From: Pradoshia sp. D12
GTDB lineage: Bacteria; Bacillota; Bacilli; Bacillales; Pradoshiaceae
Assembly: GCF_008935075.1 (NCBI RefSeq)
Contig: NZ_CP044545.1
Span: forward strand, 895,501 to 959,500
Reading direction: 5' to 3'
DNA: 64,000 bases
Positions within the stretch are counted from its first letter, which is position 1. Each line of letters opens with the position of its first letter. The notes below the pieces were generated by a model, which did not search any database, was not told the DNA's origin, and saw only the letters and a list, made by a program, of their open reading frames with translations. The position numbers were made by a program, and so were the translations under genes. This document shows positions 1 through 7,508 of this stretch, one piece after another.

Positions 1-38
1 CTCTAATTGTGCGAGGGATAGTATTTCCGCATAAGAAC

Positions 39-66
39 AAGACTGTCAATGGACAGTCTTTTCTTA
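39..66. terminator. Rho-independent terminator at window start
   Basis: AAGACTGTC and GACAGTCTT form a perfect 9-bp stem with a 4-base loop, followed by a T-rich tract. It probably ends a gene lying outside the window. Positions 67-162 hold nothing else I can support. Confidence 0.75.
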
Positions 67-162
67 TACTCTTAGAGTGGATGGAGAAGGTTGATTGGTT
101 TGATAATTAAAAAAGCTGTCTTTTTTTGCCTACACCTTTATATACAAATCTTCTGGAATCAG

Positions 163-756
163 CTACATCTTTTCAGCATTCTTAACAATTTTCTTGTAAA
201 CTTCTTCTCGGTCAAAATCCTTTTCTCCCATTCCAAATACTTCAATGACACGGTTTTTTTCATTAATAAGATAAGTGGCATTTGTGTGGATTAGGAATCC
301 TGAACCGGGGTCTTTATATTGGAAACGGAATGCATCTGCGAGCTTTCTTGTATCCTCTGCATCTCCACGCAATACATACCATCCGTCTGCAGCAGTTGTT
401 TTAAAGGTCTCACCGTACTCTTTCATAATCGGGAGTGTATCCCGAGCTGGATCAATTGTGACTGTCAGGAATTCGACTTTATCGCCAAACAGACCGTCTT
501 TCACAAGCCGATCGCGTATATCGACCATTTGATAGGTTGTATTTGGACAGACATCAGGACAGTTTGTATACATAAATTCCAATAGGCGTATTTTTTGTGG
601 AATTTCCTTGAATGAATAATCCGTACCGGTAGTGGATTCCATTGTAACTTCATTAGGAAACTCCATTTGTGACTGCCTATAACCAGTGAAGTAGTATATA
701 CCAGCACCGATACTTAAAATTAATAAGATAGTAAAACCTATATATAACTTTTTCAT
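163..756 (-). CDS. SCO1/SenC family copper chaperone
   Basis: Membrane-anchored thioredoxin-fold protein that in this family delivers copper to the CuA centre of cytochrome c oxidase or acts as a thiol redox protein on the outer face of the membrane. Residues 4-23 form an N-terminal membrane anchor. The copper site is visible as CPDVC (Cys66, Cys70) with the distal ligand His157 in the LIHTNA motif. At 197 residues it matches Bacillus Sco (YpmQ) proteins. It stands alone and diverges from the M48 protease gene. The family call is firm; a role in oxidase assembly is inferred from family knowledge, since no oxidase genes lie nearby. Confidence 0.9.
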   Translation of the reverse strand: MKKLYIGFTILLILSIGAGIYYFTGYRQSQMEFPNEVTMESTTGTDYSFKEIPQKIRLLEFMYTNCPDVCPNTTYQMVDIRDRLVKDGLFGDKVEFLTVTIDPARDTLPIMKEYGETFKTTAADGWYVLRGDAEDTRKLADAFRFQYKDPGSGFLIHTNATYLINEKNRVIEVFGMGEKDFDREEVYKKIVKNAEKM

Positions 757-901
757 ATCGTTTAACAGTTCCCCTCTGTTTGTTATTCCTCCCCTATTTT
801 ACCATTATATAGATAGTGGTTATGGTAAAGTTGTTGGAAACTTGTGAGAAATGAGTGTCTATTTTGTGTCGTATGGAGAAAGAATGAATTAAGGTTCTAA
901 C

Positions 902-929
902 TTGTACAAATGCCGGTAAACTATATAGA
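902..929 (+). promoter_or_regulatory. Candidate sigma-A promoter of the M48 protease gene
   Basis: TTGTAC, a 16-base spacer and TATAGA lie just upstream of an AGGAGGGG ribosome binding site at about 940-947. Confidence 0.45.
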
Positions 930-953
930 TGGAATGTTTGAGGAGGGGTATAT

Positions 954-2210
954 TTGCGGAGAAAATGGATTTTAATCATATTAGGCCTTTTTCTAATTTA
1001 TGCATTGGCGATATATGTTTATCTTTTTCATGGTGCCAATACAGCTATTCCTGAATCGATGAGGGGAACCAATGCAGATCCCTCTACGTTTATGAATAAG
1101 GAATTGTTAGAAAAGAGTGAAACGTATTCTAAAATACGAAACTTTTTCTTTTTTATCAGTACACCGCTTGAGTGGCTATTCTATGCGATTGTTCTGATAT
1201 CTGGATTGTCCAAAGGGCTAGAGAAATGGGGGAAGCAATCCTGGAAAAGACGTTCCGTTCAAATTAGCGCCTATGTCTTTTGGCTTTCACTCCTTTTATT
1301 TATTGTCTTCCTGCCGCTTTCATACATTCGATATAAAATATCGCTTGCCTATGGCATATCCTCTCAGGTTTTTTCCTCCTGGATGAAGGATAATTTTATT
1401 GAGTTTTGGGTGGATCTAGGAATGACTTTAATTGTTGTTCTTGTCTTGTATTGGCTCATTCGGAAAAGTCCCGCTCGCTGGTGGCTGTATAGCTGGCTTT
1501 TATGCATTCCATTCACGATATTCGTCATGTTTATTCAGCCGGTTGTCATCGATCCGCTTTACAATGATTTTTACCCGCTGAAAGATAAAGTATTGGAAGA
1601 ACAAATCCTTGATTTGGCAGCAAAAGCCAATATTCCGGCTGAGCATGTGTATGAAGTAAATATGTCAGAGAAAACCAATTCTTTAAATGCTTATGTAACA
1701 GGGGTTGGCTCAAATTCCAGAATTGTACTCTGGGACACCACATTGAACAGCCTAGAGGATGATGAGATTTTATTTATCATGGCTCATGAAATGGCTCATT
1801 ATGTGGAAAAACATATATACCTCGGTATTGCCGGGTATTTGGTTCTCATGTTGGTTGGTTTATGGCTGACAGATAAATGGATGAAAAGAGCCATACGGAA
1901 CAGAGGGGAATTGTATCACTTAGAATCCATGAGTGATATTCGGTCATTGCCGCTCTTTTTACTGATTACGTCCATTCTGTTGTTCGCAGCAAGTCCCGTT
2001 ACAAATTATGTATCCCGTGTGCAGGAAACAAGAGCAGACACCTATGCATTAAACATGACCGATAATCCTGAAGCAGCTATTTCCTCCTTTCAGAAACTTT
2101 CTGAAAAGGGGCTAAGCCAAGTGAATCCGCCTTTACTGATTAAAATATTCCGGAACAGTCATCCAACCATGCTTGAACGGATTGAAATGGCAGAGAAGTA
2201 TAAAAAATAA
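954..2210 (+). CDS. M48 family metallopeptidase (Ste24/CAAX protease-like)
   Basis: Integral membrane zinc protease related to Ste24/HtpX. The zinc site is HEMAH (His278, Glu279, His282), and the third ligand is probably Glu358 in ETRAD. Hydrophobic segments lie near residues 5-25, 65-85, 98-125, 148-166 and 175-200, with two more after the active site, as in Ste24 proteins. The start is TTG at 954, 6 bases after AGGAGGGG; no ATG fits better. Length (418 residues) is normal for bacterial Ste24-like proteins. The gene is monocistronic and ends in a hairpin terminator. Bacterial members are generally linked to membrane-protein quality control or peptide processing; the substrate here is unknown. 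Confidence 0.88.
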   Translation: MRRKWILIILGLFLIYALAIYVYLFHGANTAIPESMRGTNADPSTFMNKELLEKSETYSKIRNFFFFISTPLEWLFYAIVLISGLSKGLEKWGKQSWKRRSVQISAYVFWLSLLLFIVFLPLSYIRYKISLAYGISSQVFSSWMKDNFIEFWVDLGMTLIVVLVLYWLIRKSPARWWLYSWLLCIPFTIFVMFIQPVVIDPLYNDFYPLKDKVLEEQILDLAAKANIPAEHVYEVNMSEKTNSLNAYVTGVGSNSRIVLWDTTLNSLEDDEILFIMAHEMAHYVEKHIYLGIAGYLVLMLVGLWLTDKWMKRAIRNRGELYHLESMSDIRSLPLFLLITSILLFAASPVTNYVSRVQETRADTYALNMTDNPEAAISSFQKLSEKGLSQVNPPLLIKIFRNSHPTMLERIEMAEKYKK

Positions 2211-2232
2211 AAAGTTATAATGAATAAAATGA

Positions 2233-2266
2233 AGAGCCCTTCGTTAGACGGAGTGGCTCTGTTTTT
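2233..2266 (+). terminator. Terminator after the M48 protease gene
   Basis: AGAGCC and GGCTCT pair, with an inner TCG/CGA stem, followed by GTTTTT. Confidence 0.65.
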
Positions 2267-2339
2267 GCTATCGTGCAATAAAGGAATTTAAGCAATGAAG
2301 GTGGAATAAATAGAGGAAATACATAAAAGGAGAGGGAAT

Positions 2340-2876
2340 ATGCGAAAACAATTAAAACAAAATGAATATGCTCCTTATTATCAACCATATGTAGAATTAG
2401 TTCCGGAAGGTGATTTGATCCAAATTTTATCCGAACAAATAAAACAGACGATTGCCAATCTGGAAAAAACAACTGATACTCAGGCGGAATTCCGTTATGC
2501 CGAAGGAAAATGGAGTATCAAGGAAGTTATTGGGCATATGATTGATACAGAGAGAATCATGGCATACAGGCTTCTTGCAATCGCGCGAGGAGAACGCAGA
2601 AACTTGCCAGGTTTTAATGAAGAAGAATATGTTCAGCAAGCATCCTTTACAAAACAAACAGTAGAAGAGCTCCTACAAAACTTTTCTATCGTCCGTCAGT
2701 CAACGATTATATTATTAAAAAGTCTCCGCAGTGAAGAGTGGCTGCGCCGAGGCACAGCTAATGATTGCGATATAACGGTTCGGGCTCTGGCTGTTATCAT
2801 TGCCGGGCATGAATTACATCATCGCAGTATCATCAGTGAACGATATATGAACGCTGACTCAATTCCAAATCAATAA
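2340..2876 (+). CDS. DinB family protein
   Basis: Four-helix-bundle protein of the DinB/YfiT superfamily, often a metal-dependent thiol transferase or of unknown function. Candidate metal ligands are the His in GHMIDTER (about residue 66) and the paired His in GHELHHRS near the C terminus. The 178-residue length is typical. It starts with ATG 5-6 bases after GGAGAGGG and ends in its own terminator, so it is probably transcribed alone. A second DinB-like gene lies at 30889-31425. The substrate cannot be predicted. Confidence 0.8.
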   Translation: MRKQLKQNEYAPYYQPYVELVPEGDLIQILSEQIKQTIANLEKTTDTQAEFRYAEGKWSIKEVIGHMIDTERIMAYRLLAIARGERRNLPGFNEEEYVQQASFTKQTVEELLQNFSIVRQSTIILLKSLRSEEWLRRGTANDCDITVRALAVIIAGHELHHRSIISERYMNADSIPNQ

Positions 2877-2882
2877 CCATAT

Positions 2883-2905
2883 GAGCTGGATTTTCAGCTC
2901 TTTTT
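2883..2905 (+). terminator. Terminator after the DinB-family gene
   Basis: GAGCTG, a 6-base loop, CAGCTC and then TTTTT. Confidence 0.8.
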
Positions 2906-2938
2906 GTAATTTAAAATACATAGATAAAGGGATGAACG

Positions 2939-3406
2939 ATGATGCCGATTCGAAATTCTGCTAAAGCCATTATTATTCAGGATGATCAATTACTTGCGAT
3001 AAAAAAAGAAGATCAGGAAGGTGTCTATTATATATTGCCTGGTGGCGGGCAAGAGCATGGAGAAACCTTTCATCAAGCGTTAATAAGAGAATGTATAGAA
3101 GAAATAGGACAGGAGGTTGAAATTGGTGATTTAATCCTGATTCGTGAATATATCGGACAAAATCATGAACATGCTGCTTTTGATATGGAAACCCATCAAA
3201 TTGAATATATGTTTTTATGTACGATTAAAGGAAGGAATACAGTGATTCAAAATGGACTAAATCCTGATGAGGGACAAATCGGAGTAGAATGGCTGCCGTT
3301 AAGTGATTTATTAGCATACAGACTCTATCCTCAAGCAATGAGAAAACAGGTAATCAACTATCACAAAGGTGATAAGGTTCCCGTCTATTTAGGAGACATA
3401 AATTAA
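2939..3406 (+). CDS. NUDIX hydrolase
   Basis: Hydrolase of nucleoside diphosphate-linked compounds. The NUDIX box is seen as GGGQEHGE followed by RECIEEIGQE, giving the G-x5-E-x7-RE-x2-EE-x-G spacing. The 155-residue protein is a bare NUDIX fold. Two ATG codons are adjacent at 2939 and 2942, and I used the first. It lies between the DinB gene and a broken GNAT gene on the same strand and may be co-transcribed with the latter (46-base gap). The substrate is not predictable from sequence. Confidence 0.88.
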   Translation: MMPIRNSAKAIIIQDDQLLAIKKEDQEGVYYILPGGGQEHGETFHQALIRECIEEIGQEVEIGDLILIREYIGQNHEHAAFDMETHQIEYMFLCTIKGRNTVIQNGLNPDEGQIGVEWLPLSDLLAYRLYPQAMRKQVINYHKGDKVPVYLGDIN

Positions 3407-3452
3407 AGATTTGTATATTCTTTTTGGGGCGTCAAAGGTGAGGGATGATTGA

Positions 3453-3910
3453 ATGAAGATTAAATTGGATGATTTAAGAGGAACTGAAGTGGCTGCTTTA
3501 ATTAGTAGCCATCTTTACAGTATGGCCGAGCATTCTCCACCTGAGAGTATACATGCTTTAAATCTGGAAGAGTTGAAAAAAACAAATATCACGGTTTGGA
3601 GTGTCTGGGAGAATGAGGAGTTAGTTGGCTGTGGGGCCCTGAAAGAACTTGATATGACTCATGGAGAGATTAAATCGATGAAAACTTCACTGAATCATTT
3701 AAGAAAAGGGGTAGCTAGAAAGCTGCTAGAGGACATTATCAATATAGCGAAGGAACGTAACTATAAGAAACTAAGTCTGGAAACCGGATCAATGGCTGCC
3801 TTTAAACCAGCCCAAAGGCTTTAGAGAGTGTTGGATTTCAATATTGTAAGCCGTTTGCAGATTACAAAGAGAACCCGAACAGTGTGTTTATGACAATAGA
3901 ATTATACTAA
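3453..3910 (+). pseudogene. GNAT N-acetyltransferase, frameshifted near its C terminus
   Basis: The open frame 3453-3824 encodes 123 residues of a GNAT acetyltransferase, with the acetyl-CoA loop region around LNHLRKGVARKLLED. It stops at an in-frame TAG straight after AQRL. In the frame two bases later the sequence goes on as ESVGFQYCKPFADYKENP and reaches TAA at 3908-3910. That is the expected GNAT ending (a Y-E-x-x-GF-motif tail), so one base is missing at about 3821-3824. The defect is a single-base loss, either real or a sequencing error. Without the tail the fold would lose its last beta strands. Confidence 0.8.
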
Positions 3911-3932
3911 CTATAGTAATAGAGGGATAGGT

Positions 3933-4748
3933 ATGTTGAAAATACCAAAAATCGTAGAAACTATTTTGAATGAATACGAAGGATTATTCAATGAATATCT
4001 GCCAAATGAGTTGGAGGGCTTGTATTTACATGGCTCCATTGCACTGGATGCCTTTGAAAAAGGTAAAAGTGATATCGATTTTATTTCTGTCACAAGTCGG
4101 CATTTCACAGAAGATGAAGCTGGTATTCTCTCAAAGATTCATAGAATGATCGCTCAAAAATATAAGACTCCAGAGATGGACGGTGTCTATATTACTTGGG
4201 GAGACTTAGGGAAAGTGAACAATAATCATCAAAATCATTTTTATTATAATAGCGGAAATTTAAGCTTTGGCCCCTATTTTAATTTCAATCCTGTGACATG
4301 GACACTTTTTGCTAAAAAAGGAATTACTGTTCTTGGGCCTGCTTCCTCGGATTTTGAACTGGAATTCCGCTCGAAACAATTACAATCCTATGTATTCGCG
4401 AATATGAATACATACTGGGGCGATCGAGTTCAGTGGTTGGAATCCTCATTCGATGAATTGCTGAACATGCCTGCTCACGATATACGGGAGGAAATAGAAT
4501 GGACAGTTCTTGGGCTGCTTTGTCAATACTATACGTTAGCGGAAGACGATATCATTTCCAAGACAGGGGCAGGGAGATATGGTTTAAGCCATATGCCAAA
4601 AGAGTATCATCAGATTATTAATGAAGCTGTTCTTGCTCGCACAACTGATAAGGAGACTTTATATAGTTCAAACAAGGAACGTTTGGATTCGACCCTAACA
4701 TTTTCAAAGTATTTGATTAAATACTGTCAACGTTTTCATTTTATTTAG
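3933..4748 (+). CDS. Aminoglycoside nucleotidyltransferase-like protein (ANT/aadA type, DUF4111)
   Basis: Nucleotidyltransferase-fold protein of 271 residues with the layout of ANT(3'')/ANT(9) aminoglycoside adenylyltransferases. The N-terminal signature is HGSIALDAF followed by SDIDF: Gly34-Ser35 and metal-binding Asp47 and Asp49. A C-terminal helical domain follows, with REEIEWTVLGLLCQYY resembling the aadA C-terminal region. Bacillus chromosomes often carry such genes, and resistance cannot be assumed. The gene is 22 bases after the broken GNAT frame and ends at a strong bidirectional terminator. Confidence 0.8.
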   Translation: MLKIPKIVETILNEYEGLFNEYLPNELEGLYLHGSIALDAFEKGKSDIDFISVTSRHFTEDEAGILSKIHRMIAQKYKTPEMDGVYITWGDLGKVNNNHQNHFYYNSGNLSFGPYFNFNPVTWTLFAKKGITVLGPASSDFELEFRSKQLQSYVFANMNTYWGDRVQWLESSFDELLNMPAHDIREEIEWTVLGLLCQYYTLAEDDIISKTGAGRYGLSHMPKEYHQIINEAVLARTTDKETLYSSNKERLDSTLTFSKYLIKYCQRFHFI

Positions 4749-4779
4749 GGAAATACCGTGATTAAAGAGTGAAAACAAG

Positions 4780-4826
4780 AAAATCACAGGGCGGGATTAA
4801 ATGATCCTCGCTCTGTGATTTTGTTT
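4780..4826. terminator. Bidirectional terminator between the ANT-like gene and yhzC
   Basis: AAAATCACAG and CTGTGATTTT pair over an inner GCG..GAT/ATC..CGC stem, with T-rich flanks on both strands. It serves the convergent genes on either side. Confidence 0.85.
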
Positions 4827-4860
4827 ATACACCGTATTTATTCGTTACAAGTTGTTTGAA

Positions 4861-5091
4861 TTAATTCCCAAAGTTTTTCTCCAATTCAATTAGCTCGGCG
4901 GAAAGTTTCATAAATGCTTCTTTGTCCTTATTGTCCAAGGCATGATCGATTTCTTCTTTCAGTTTCCTATGTGCATGGGTTAGTTGAGCTTCGTAAATCA
5001 TCATATCCATCAGTAGATCTTCCATGGTCCCCTGGTCAACAGTCACATCAACAGCTTTTACGATATCTGTATTTGCTTTTTCGTGATTCAT
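4861..5091 (-). CDS. yhzC: IDEAL-domain protein YhzC
   Basis: A 76-residue acidic helical protein. Its C-terminal half reads IDHALDNKDKEAFMKLSAEL, which matches the short IDEAL motif that gave the domain its name. In B. subtilis the IDEAL protein YhzC lies beside comK, as here, which supports the name. The start has a GGGGGGAT ribosome binding site. Its function is unknown, and an effect on competence would be inference from position only. Confidence 0.7.
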   Translation of the reverse strand: MNHEKANTDIVKAVDVTVDQGTMEDLLMDMMIYEAQLTHAHRKLKEEIDHALDNKDKEAFMKLSAELIELEKNFGN

Positions 5092-5256
5092 GGATATCCC
5101 CCCGTTGCTTTTTTTTATTATAAGTCAGATGAAAAGAAAAATCAACTAAATATTTAAATTATTCAGAAAATTTACTTTGGTAGTTTGAAATAGTTATTTA
5201 TCATATACCCAGAATATAAAATGAATTAACCGTAACAATCATGGGGGTTCTGGGTT

Positions 5257-5309
5257 AAAATTGAAATTTTGGTGAATAAACCAATTATTTTAAAATATTA
5301 TGTTATATT
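5257..5309 (+). promoter_or_regulatory. Putative ComK AT-boxes and promoter of comK
   Basis: ComK binds paired AT-boxes of the form AAAA-N5-TTTT. Here AAAATTGAAATTTT (5257-5270) fits with 6 spacer bases, or as AAAT-N5-TTTT with one mismatch. AAAATATTATGTT (5292-5304) is a second near match. A TATATT hexamer at 5304-5309 could be the -10, with no clear -35, as expected of an activator-dependent promoter. Confidence 0.4.
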
Positions 5310-5349
5310 GAAATTGTAGTTTAATTGCAGGATTTATAAGGAGGAAGCT

Positions 5350-5946
5350 ATGGAAAAGAACGTGATTACCAGGAGAGAGGATTACGAAATAAGTCCATTT
5401 ACATTTGCTGTTGTTCCAGTAGAATACGGATCGAAAACGTATTCTAAAGTGATTGAATTTGATGAAGAAATTTTAGTACCTTTTAGGCCATCGGAAGTAG
5501 TAAAATCCAGCTGTGATTATTTTGGGGCTGATTATCCTGGGAGGTGCCAGTCGACGAAAAAGCTCCTCGGTATCTCGCATAAAGTGCCGATATCGTTAGA
5601 AGCGGCTAATCGATTATTCTTTTTTCCTACTACATCTCCTGCAAAAGAATCATGTATTTGGCTTTCTTATGAACACATTGTATCCAGAGTTAAGATTGAC
5701 GCGACTAAAACCCAAATTAATTTTCATAATAAGCAATCTATCGTTGTTCCAGTTTCATATAGTATCATTGAAAACCAGATGCTCAGAACTGCAATGCTGA
5801 AGTCGAAGCTGCTTCAAACCTTAGCAGAGACGGAGCGAAAGACACATTATTTATATAACGCCATGCAAGTTAATGATAGGAATTCGGATTTCCAAGCAAA
5901 GCATGGTTTAATGCATTCATCAAATAGTTATAAGGAAGGTCGATGA
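5350..5946 (+). CDS. comK: Competence transcription factor ComK
   Basis: Master activator of the late competence genes, including its own. The 198-residue protein follows the ComK pattern throughout: an N-terminal IEFDEEILVPFRPSEVV, CDYFGADYPGR, ISHKVPISLE and FFFPTTSP, then VPVSYSIIENQMLRTAMLK. It starts with ATG 7 bases after AAGGAGGAA. It is flanked by yhzC and yhjD as in B. subtilis. AT-boxes upstream suggest autoregulation. No frameshift, prophage insertion or other interruption is visible, so the gene looks functional. It ends 12 bases from the convergent yhjD. Confidence 0.9.
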   Translation: MEKNVITRREDYEISPFTFAVVPVEYGSKTYSKVIEFDEEILVPFRPSEVVKSSCDYFGADYPGRCQSTKKLLGISHKVPISLEAANRLFFFPTTSPAKESCIWLSYEHIVSRVKIDATKTQINFHNKQSIVVPVSYSIIENQMLRTAMLKSKLLQTLAETERKTHYLYNAMQVNDRNSDFQAKHGLMHSSNSYKEGR

Positions 5947-5958
5947 AACTTATTGCTG

Positions 5959-6333
5959 TTAATTTTTCAGTTGGTCAGTCCACTGCTTCAAAAAATAATA
6001 CTCCAGTAATTCCTGTACTTTATTTCGAATACGGGGATTGAAATAATTATGGTATTCCTCATAGCCTTTATACAGAAATAAAAAGGAGGTGAATGATTCG
6101 TCTCTTTTTGTTTCTTCCACTTTGAGTTGATGTGTCCTCATATAGTGGCTTGCTTGCTTCAATTCTGCTTGGACCTGTTTCATGGTTTCATCAATTAATA
6201 ATATGTATGGTTGTTTTAATTTAAGGGGCGATGCTTTTACCACTTGAAGGTCTCGGGCAAGTACGGTGAGGACCATGGGTAGATAGATCGCTTTTTCCAT
6301 TATATTGCGCTCTTCTGTAGGGATGCGGGTCAT
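5959..6333 (-). CDS. yhjD: YhjD-like protein of unknown function
   Basis: A 124-residue, largely helical soluble protein with no catalytic motif I recognise. Position between comK and yhjE and length agree with B. subtilis YhjD (about 120 residues), so the name rests on synteny. It converges with comK, with only 12 bases between stop codons and no obvious terminator, so antisense read-through between the two is possible. Confidence 0.55.
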   Translation of the reverse strand: MTRIPTEERNIMEKAIYLPMVLTVLARDLQVVKASPLKLKQPYILLIDETMKQVQAELKQASHYMRTHQLKVEETKRDESFTSFLFLYKGYEEYHNYFNPRIRNKVQELLEYYFLKQWTDQLKN

Positions 6334-6548
6334 GTAAATCGCGTCCTTTCAATGTCTGTAAAAAAAAAACGAACGTATGTTCCTATATAGAATAATCGCT
6401 TTTCACATTTTTGACAAGTTTATTTTCTAACTAATTCTCTCCTTACAGCAATCTGATATAATAGGGGTAAGGATTGTTTCAATCTAATGTATATGGGGAT
6501 ATTTATATAGTATGGACTGAATTTGTTATTTGTTTGTGAGGAGAGACT

Positions 6549-7160
6549 ATGGATCTTAATTGGTTAACAGAATGGCTAACATTGGAGCATTTAGCCGAAT
6601 TAATAAGTGATTATAGAAACTTAGGTCCCATTCCGGGATTGTTGCTCCCGTTTGTTGAAGCGTTCCTTCCTTTTTTGCCTTTGTTTGTTTTTGTGACGGC
6701 TAATGCCAATGCTTTTGGCTTATGGATTGGATTTCTTCTCTCCTGGACAGGTGCTGTCGCTGGTGCGATGGTTGTGTTTTATTTGTCCAGAAAATATGGA
6801 AAGAAAAAAGCCCTTTCATTTTTACATAGACATTCGGCTGTGCAAAAAGCGATGCTCTGGATCAATCATCATGGATTTGGCCCGTTGTTTATCTTGCTTT
6901 GTTTCCCATTCACTCCTTCCGCGATCGTAAATATAGTTTGCGGATTATCTGACATTAGTCCAAAACAATATATGCTTGCTGTCTTTGCAGGGAAATTGGT
7001 CATGATCTTTACTATTAGTTATATTGGCCATGACATTATGTCTTTAATTCGCGAACCAGTAAAAAGTATTATTGTTGGTATCGTCATTTTCCTTTTATGG
7101 CTAGTAGGCAAACAAGTAGAAATCCGTTTGAATCGGGTGGAACAGAAGGACCATTCGTAG
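6549..7160 (+). CDS. yhjE: YhjE, TVP38/TMEM64 family membrane protein
   Basis: A 203-residue DedA/VTT-type integral membrane protein. Hydrophobic segments lie near residues 28-50, 55-80, 112-135 and 140-160, and one ends the protein at 172-190. The family-typical re-entrant region is FPFTPSAIVNIVCGLSDI. The start is ATG after GAGGAG. It follows yhjD as in B. subtilis, where sipV comes next; here sipV is absent and the ABC-F gene takes its place. VTT proteins are linked to lipid scrambling and membrane homeostasis, but no specific role can be assigned here. Confidence 0.8.
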   Translation: MDLNWLTEWLTLEHLAELISDYRNLGPIPGLLLPFVEAFLPFLPLFVFVTANANAFGLWIGFLLSWTGAVAGAMVVFYLSRKYGKKKALSFLHRHSAVQKAMLWINHHGFGPLFILLCFPFTPSAIVNIVCGLSDISPKQYMLAVFAGKLVMIFTISYIGHDIMSLIREPVKSIIVGIVIFLLWLVGKQVEIRLNRVEQKDHS

Positions 7161-7195
7161 AATGGAAGGATATCTGTGAAGAGTGAAAAAAGCAG

Positions 7196-7224
7196 TTGTT
7201 AATAGTTGACTGAAAGTTTATAAT
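7196..7224 (+). promoter_or_regulatory. Sigma-A promoter of the ABC-F leader
   Basis: TTGTTA, a 17-base spacer and a consensus TATAAT at 7219-7224 put the transcript start near 7231, about 280 bases before the ABC-F start codon. Confidence 0.7.
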
Positions 7225-7259
7225 TATAACTAAATTATTCCATTAAAGGAGGTGTAGAG

Positions 7260-7379
7260 ATGAATCGTTCTGTGAAGGTATGTTTGCAATGGCTTGAAAA
7301 CTTGTCATTGATCCGTGCCATTTTTCATGTGCAATTTCGCCAAGGGGGTAGTCTGCCCTTTTCAGGAAATTTCATATGA
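7260..7379 (+). CDS. 39-residue leader peptide upstream of the ABC-F gene
   Basis: A short ORF beginning MNRSVKVCLQWLENL and ending LPFSGNFI, with a strong AAAGGAGGTG ribosome binding site 5 bases before ATG. It lies between a consensus promoter and an intrinsic terminator that precedes the ABC-F gene. Its second half can fold into a long hairpin: 7321-7331 with 7373-7383, 7333-7338 with 7366-7371, and 7342-7346 with 7356-7360. Leader ORFs of this kind control many antibiotic-resistance ABC-F genes through drug-induced ribosome stalling. A regulatory rather than structural role is my inference. Confidence 0.7.
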   Translation: MNRSVKVCLQWLENLSLIRAIFHVQFRQGGSLPFSGNFI

Positions 7380-7427
7380 AAAAGAACGATAATAAGTCTC
7401 TATACCCTTGATAAAATAGGAATTCAA

Positions 7428-7471
7428 AAGCCATGGGGAAGTCTTATATCGACTTTCCTATGGCTTTTTTT
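7428..7471 (+). terminator. Intrinsic terminator acting as an attenuator in front of the ABC-F gene
   Basis: A 15-bp stem (7429-7443 with 7451-7465, two G-U pairs) around a 7-base loop is followed by seven T. It sits 37 bases upstream of the ABC-F start and downstream of the leader ORF. Leader bases 7289-7298 can pair with 7423-7434 of the 5' arm (7 plus 3 bp), giving a candidate antiterminator. Confidence 0.75.
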
Positions 7472-7508
7472 CATGTACAGGGTATGAGCATGAGAGGGGT
7501 TCATACAC

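Noticed and set aside
7201-7379. Degenerate sipV expected between yhjE and the next gene by synteny
   Set aside because: The only frame here is the 39-codon leader, with no signal-peptidase motifs. I see no trace of sipV.
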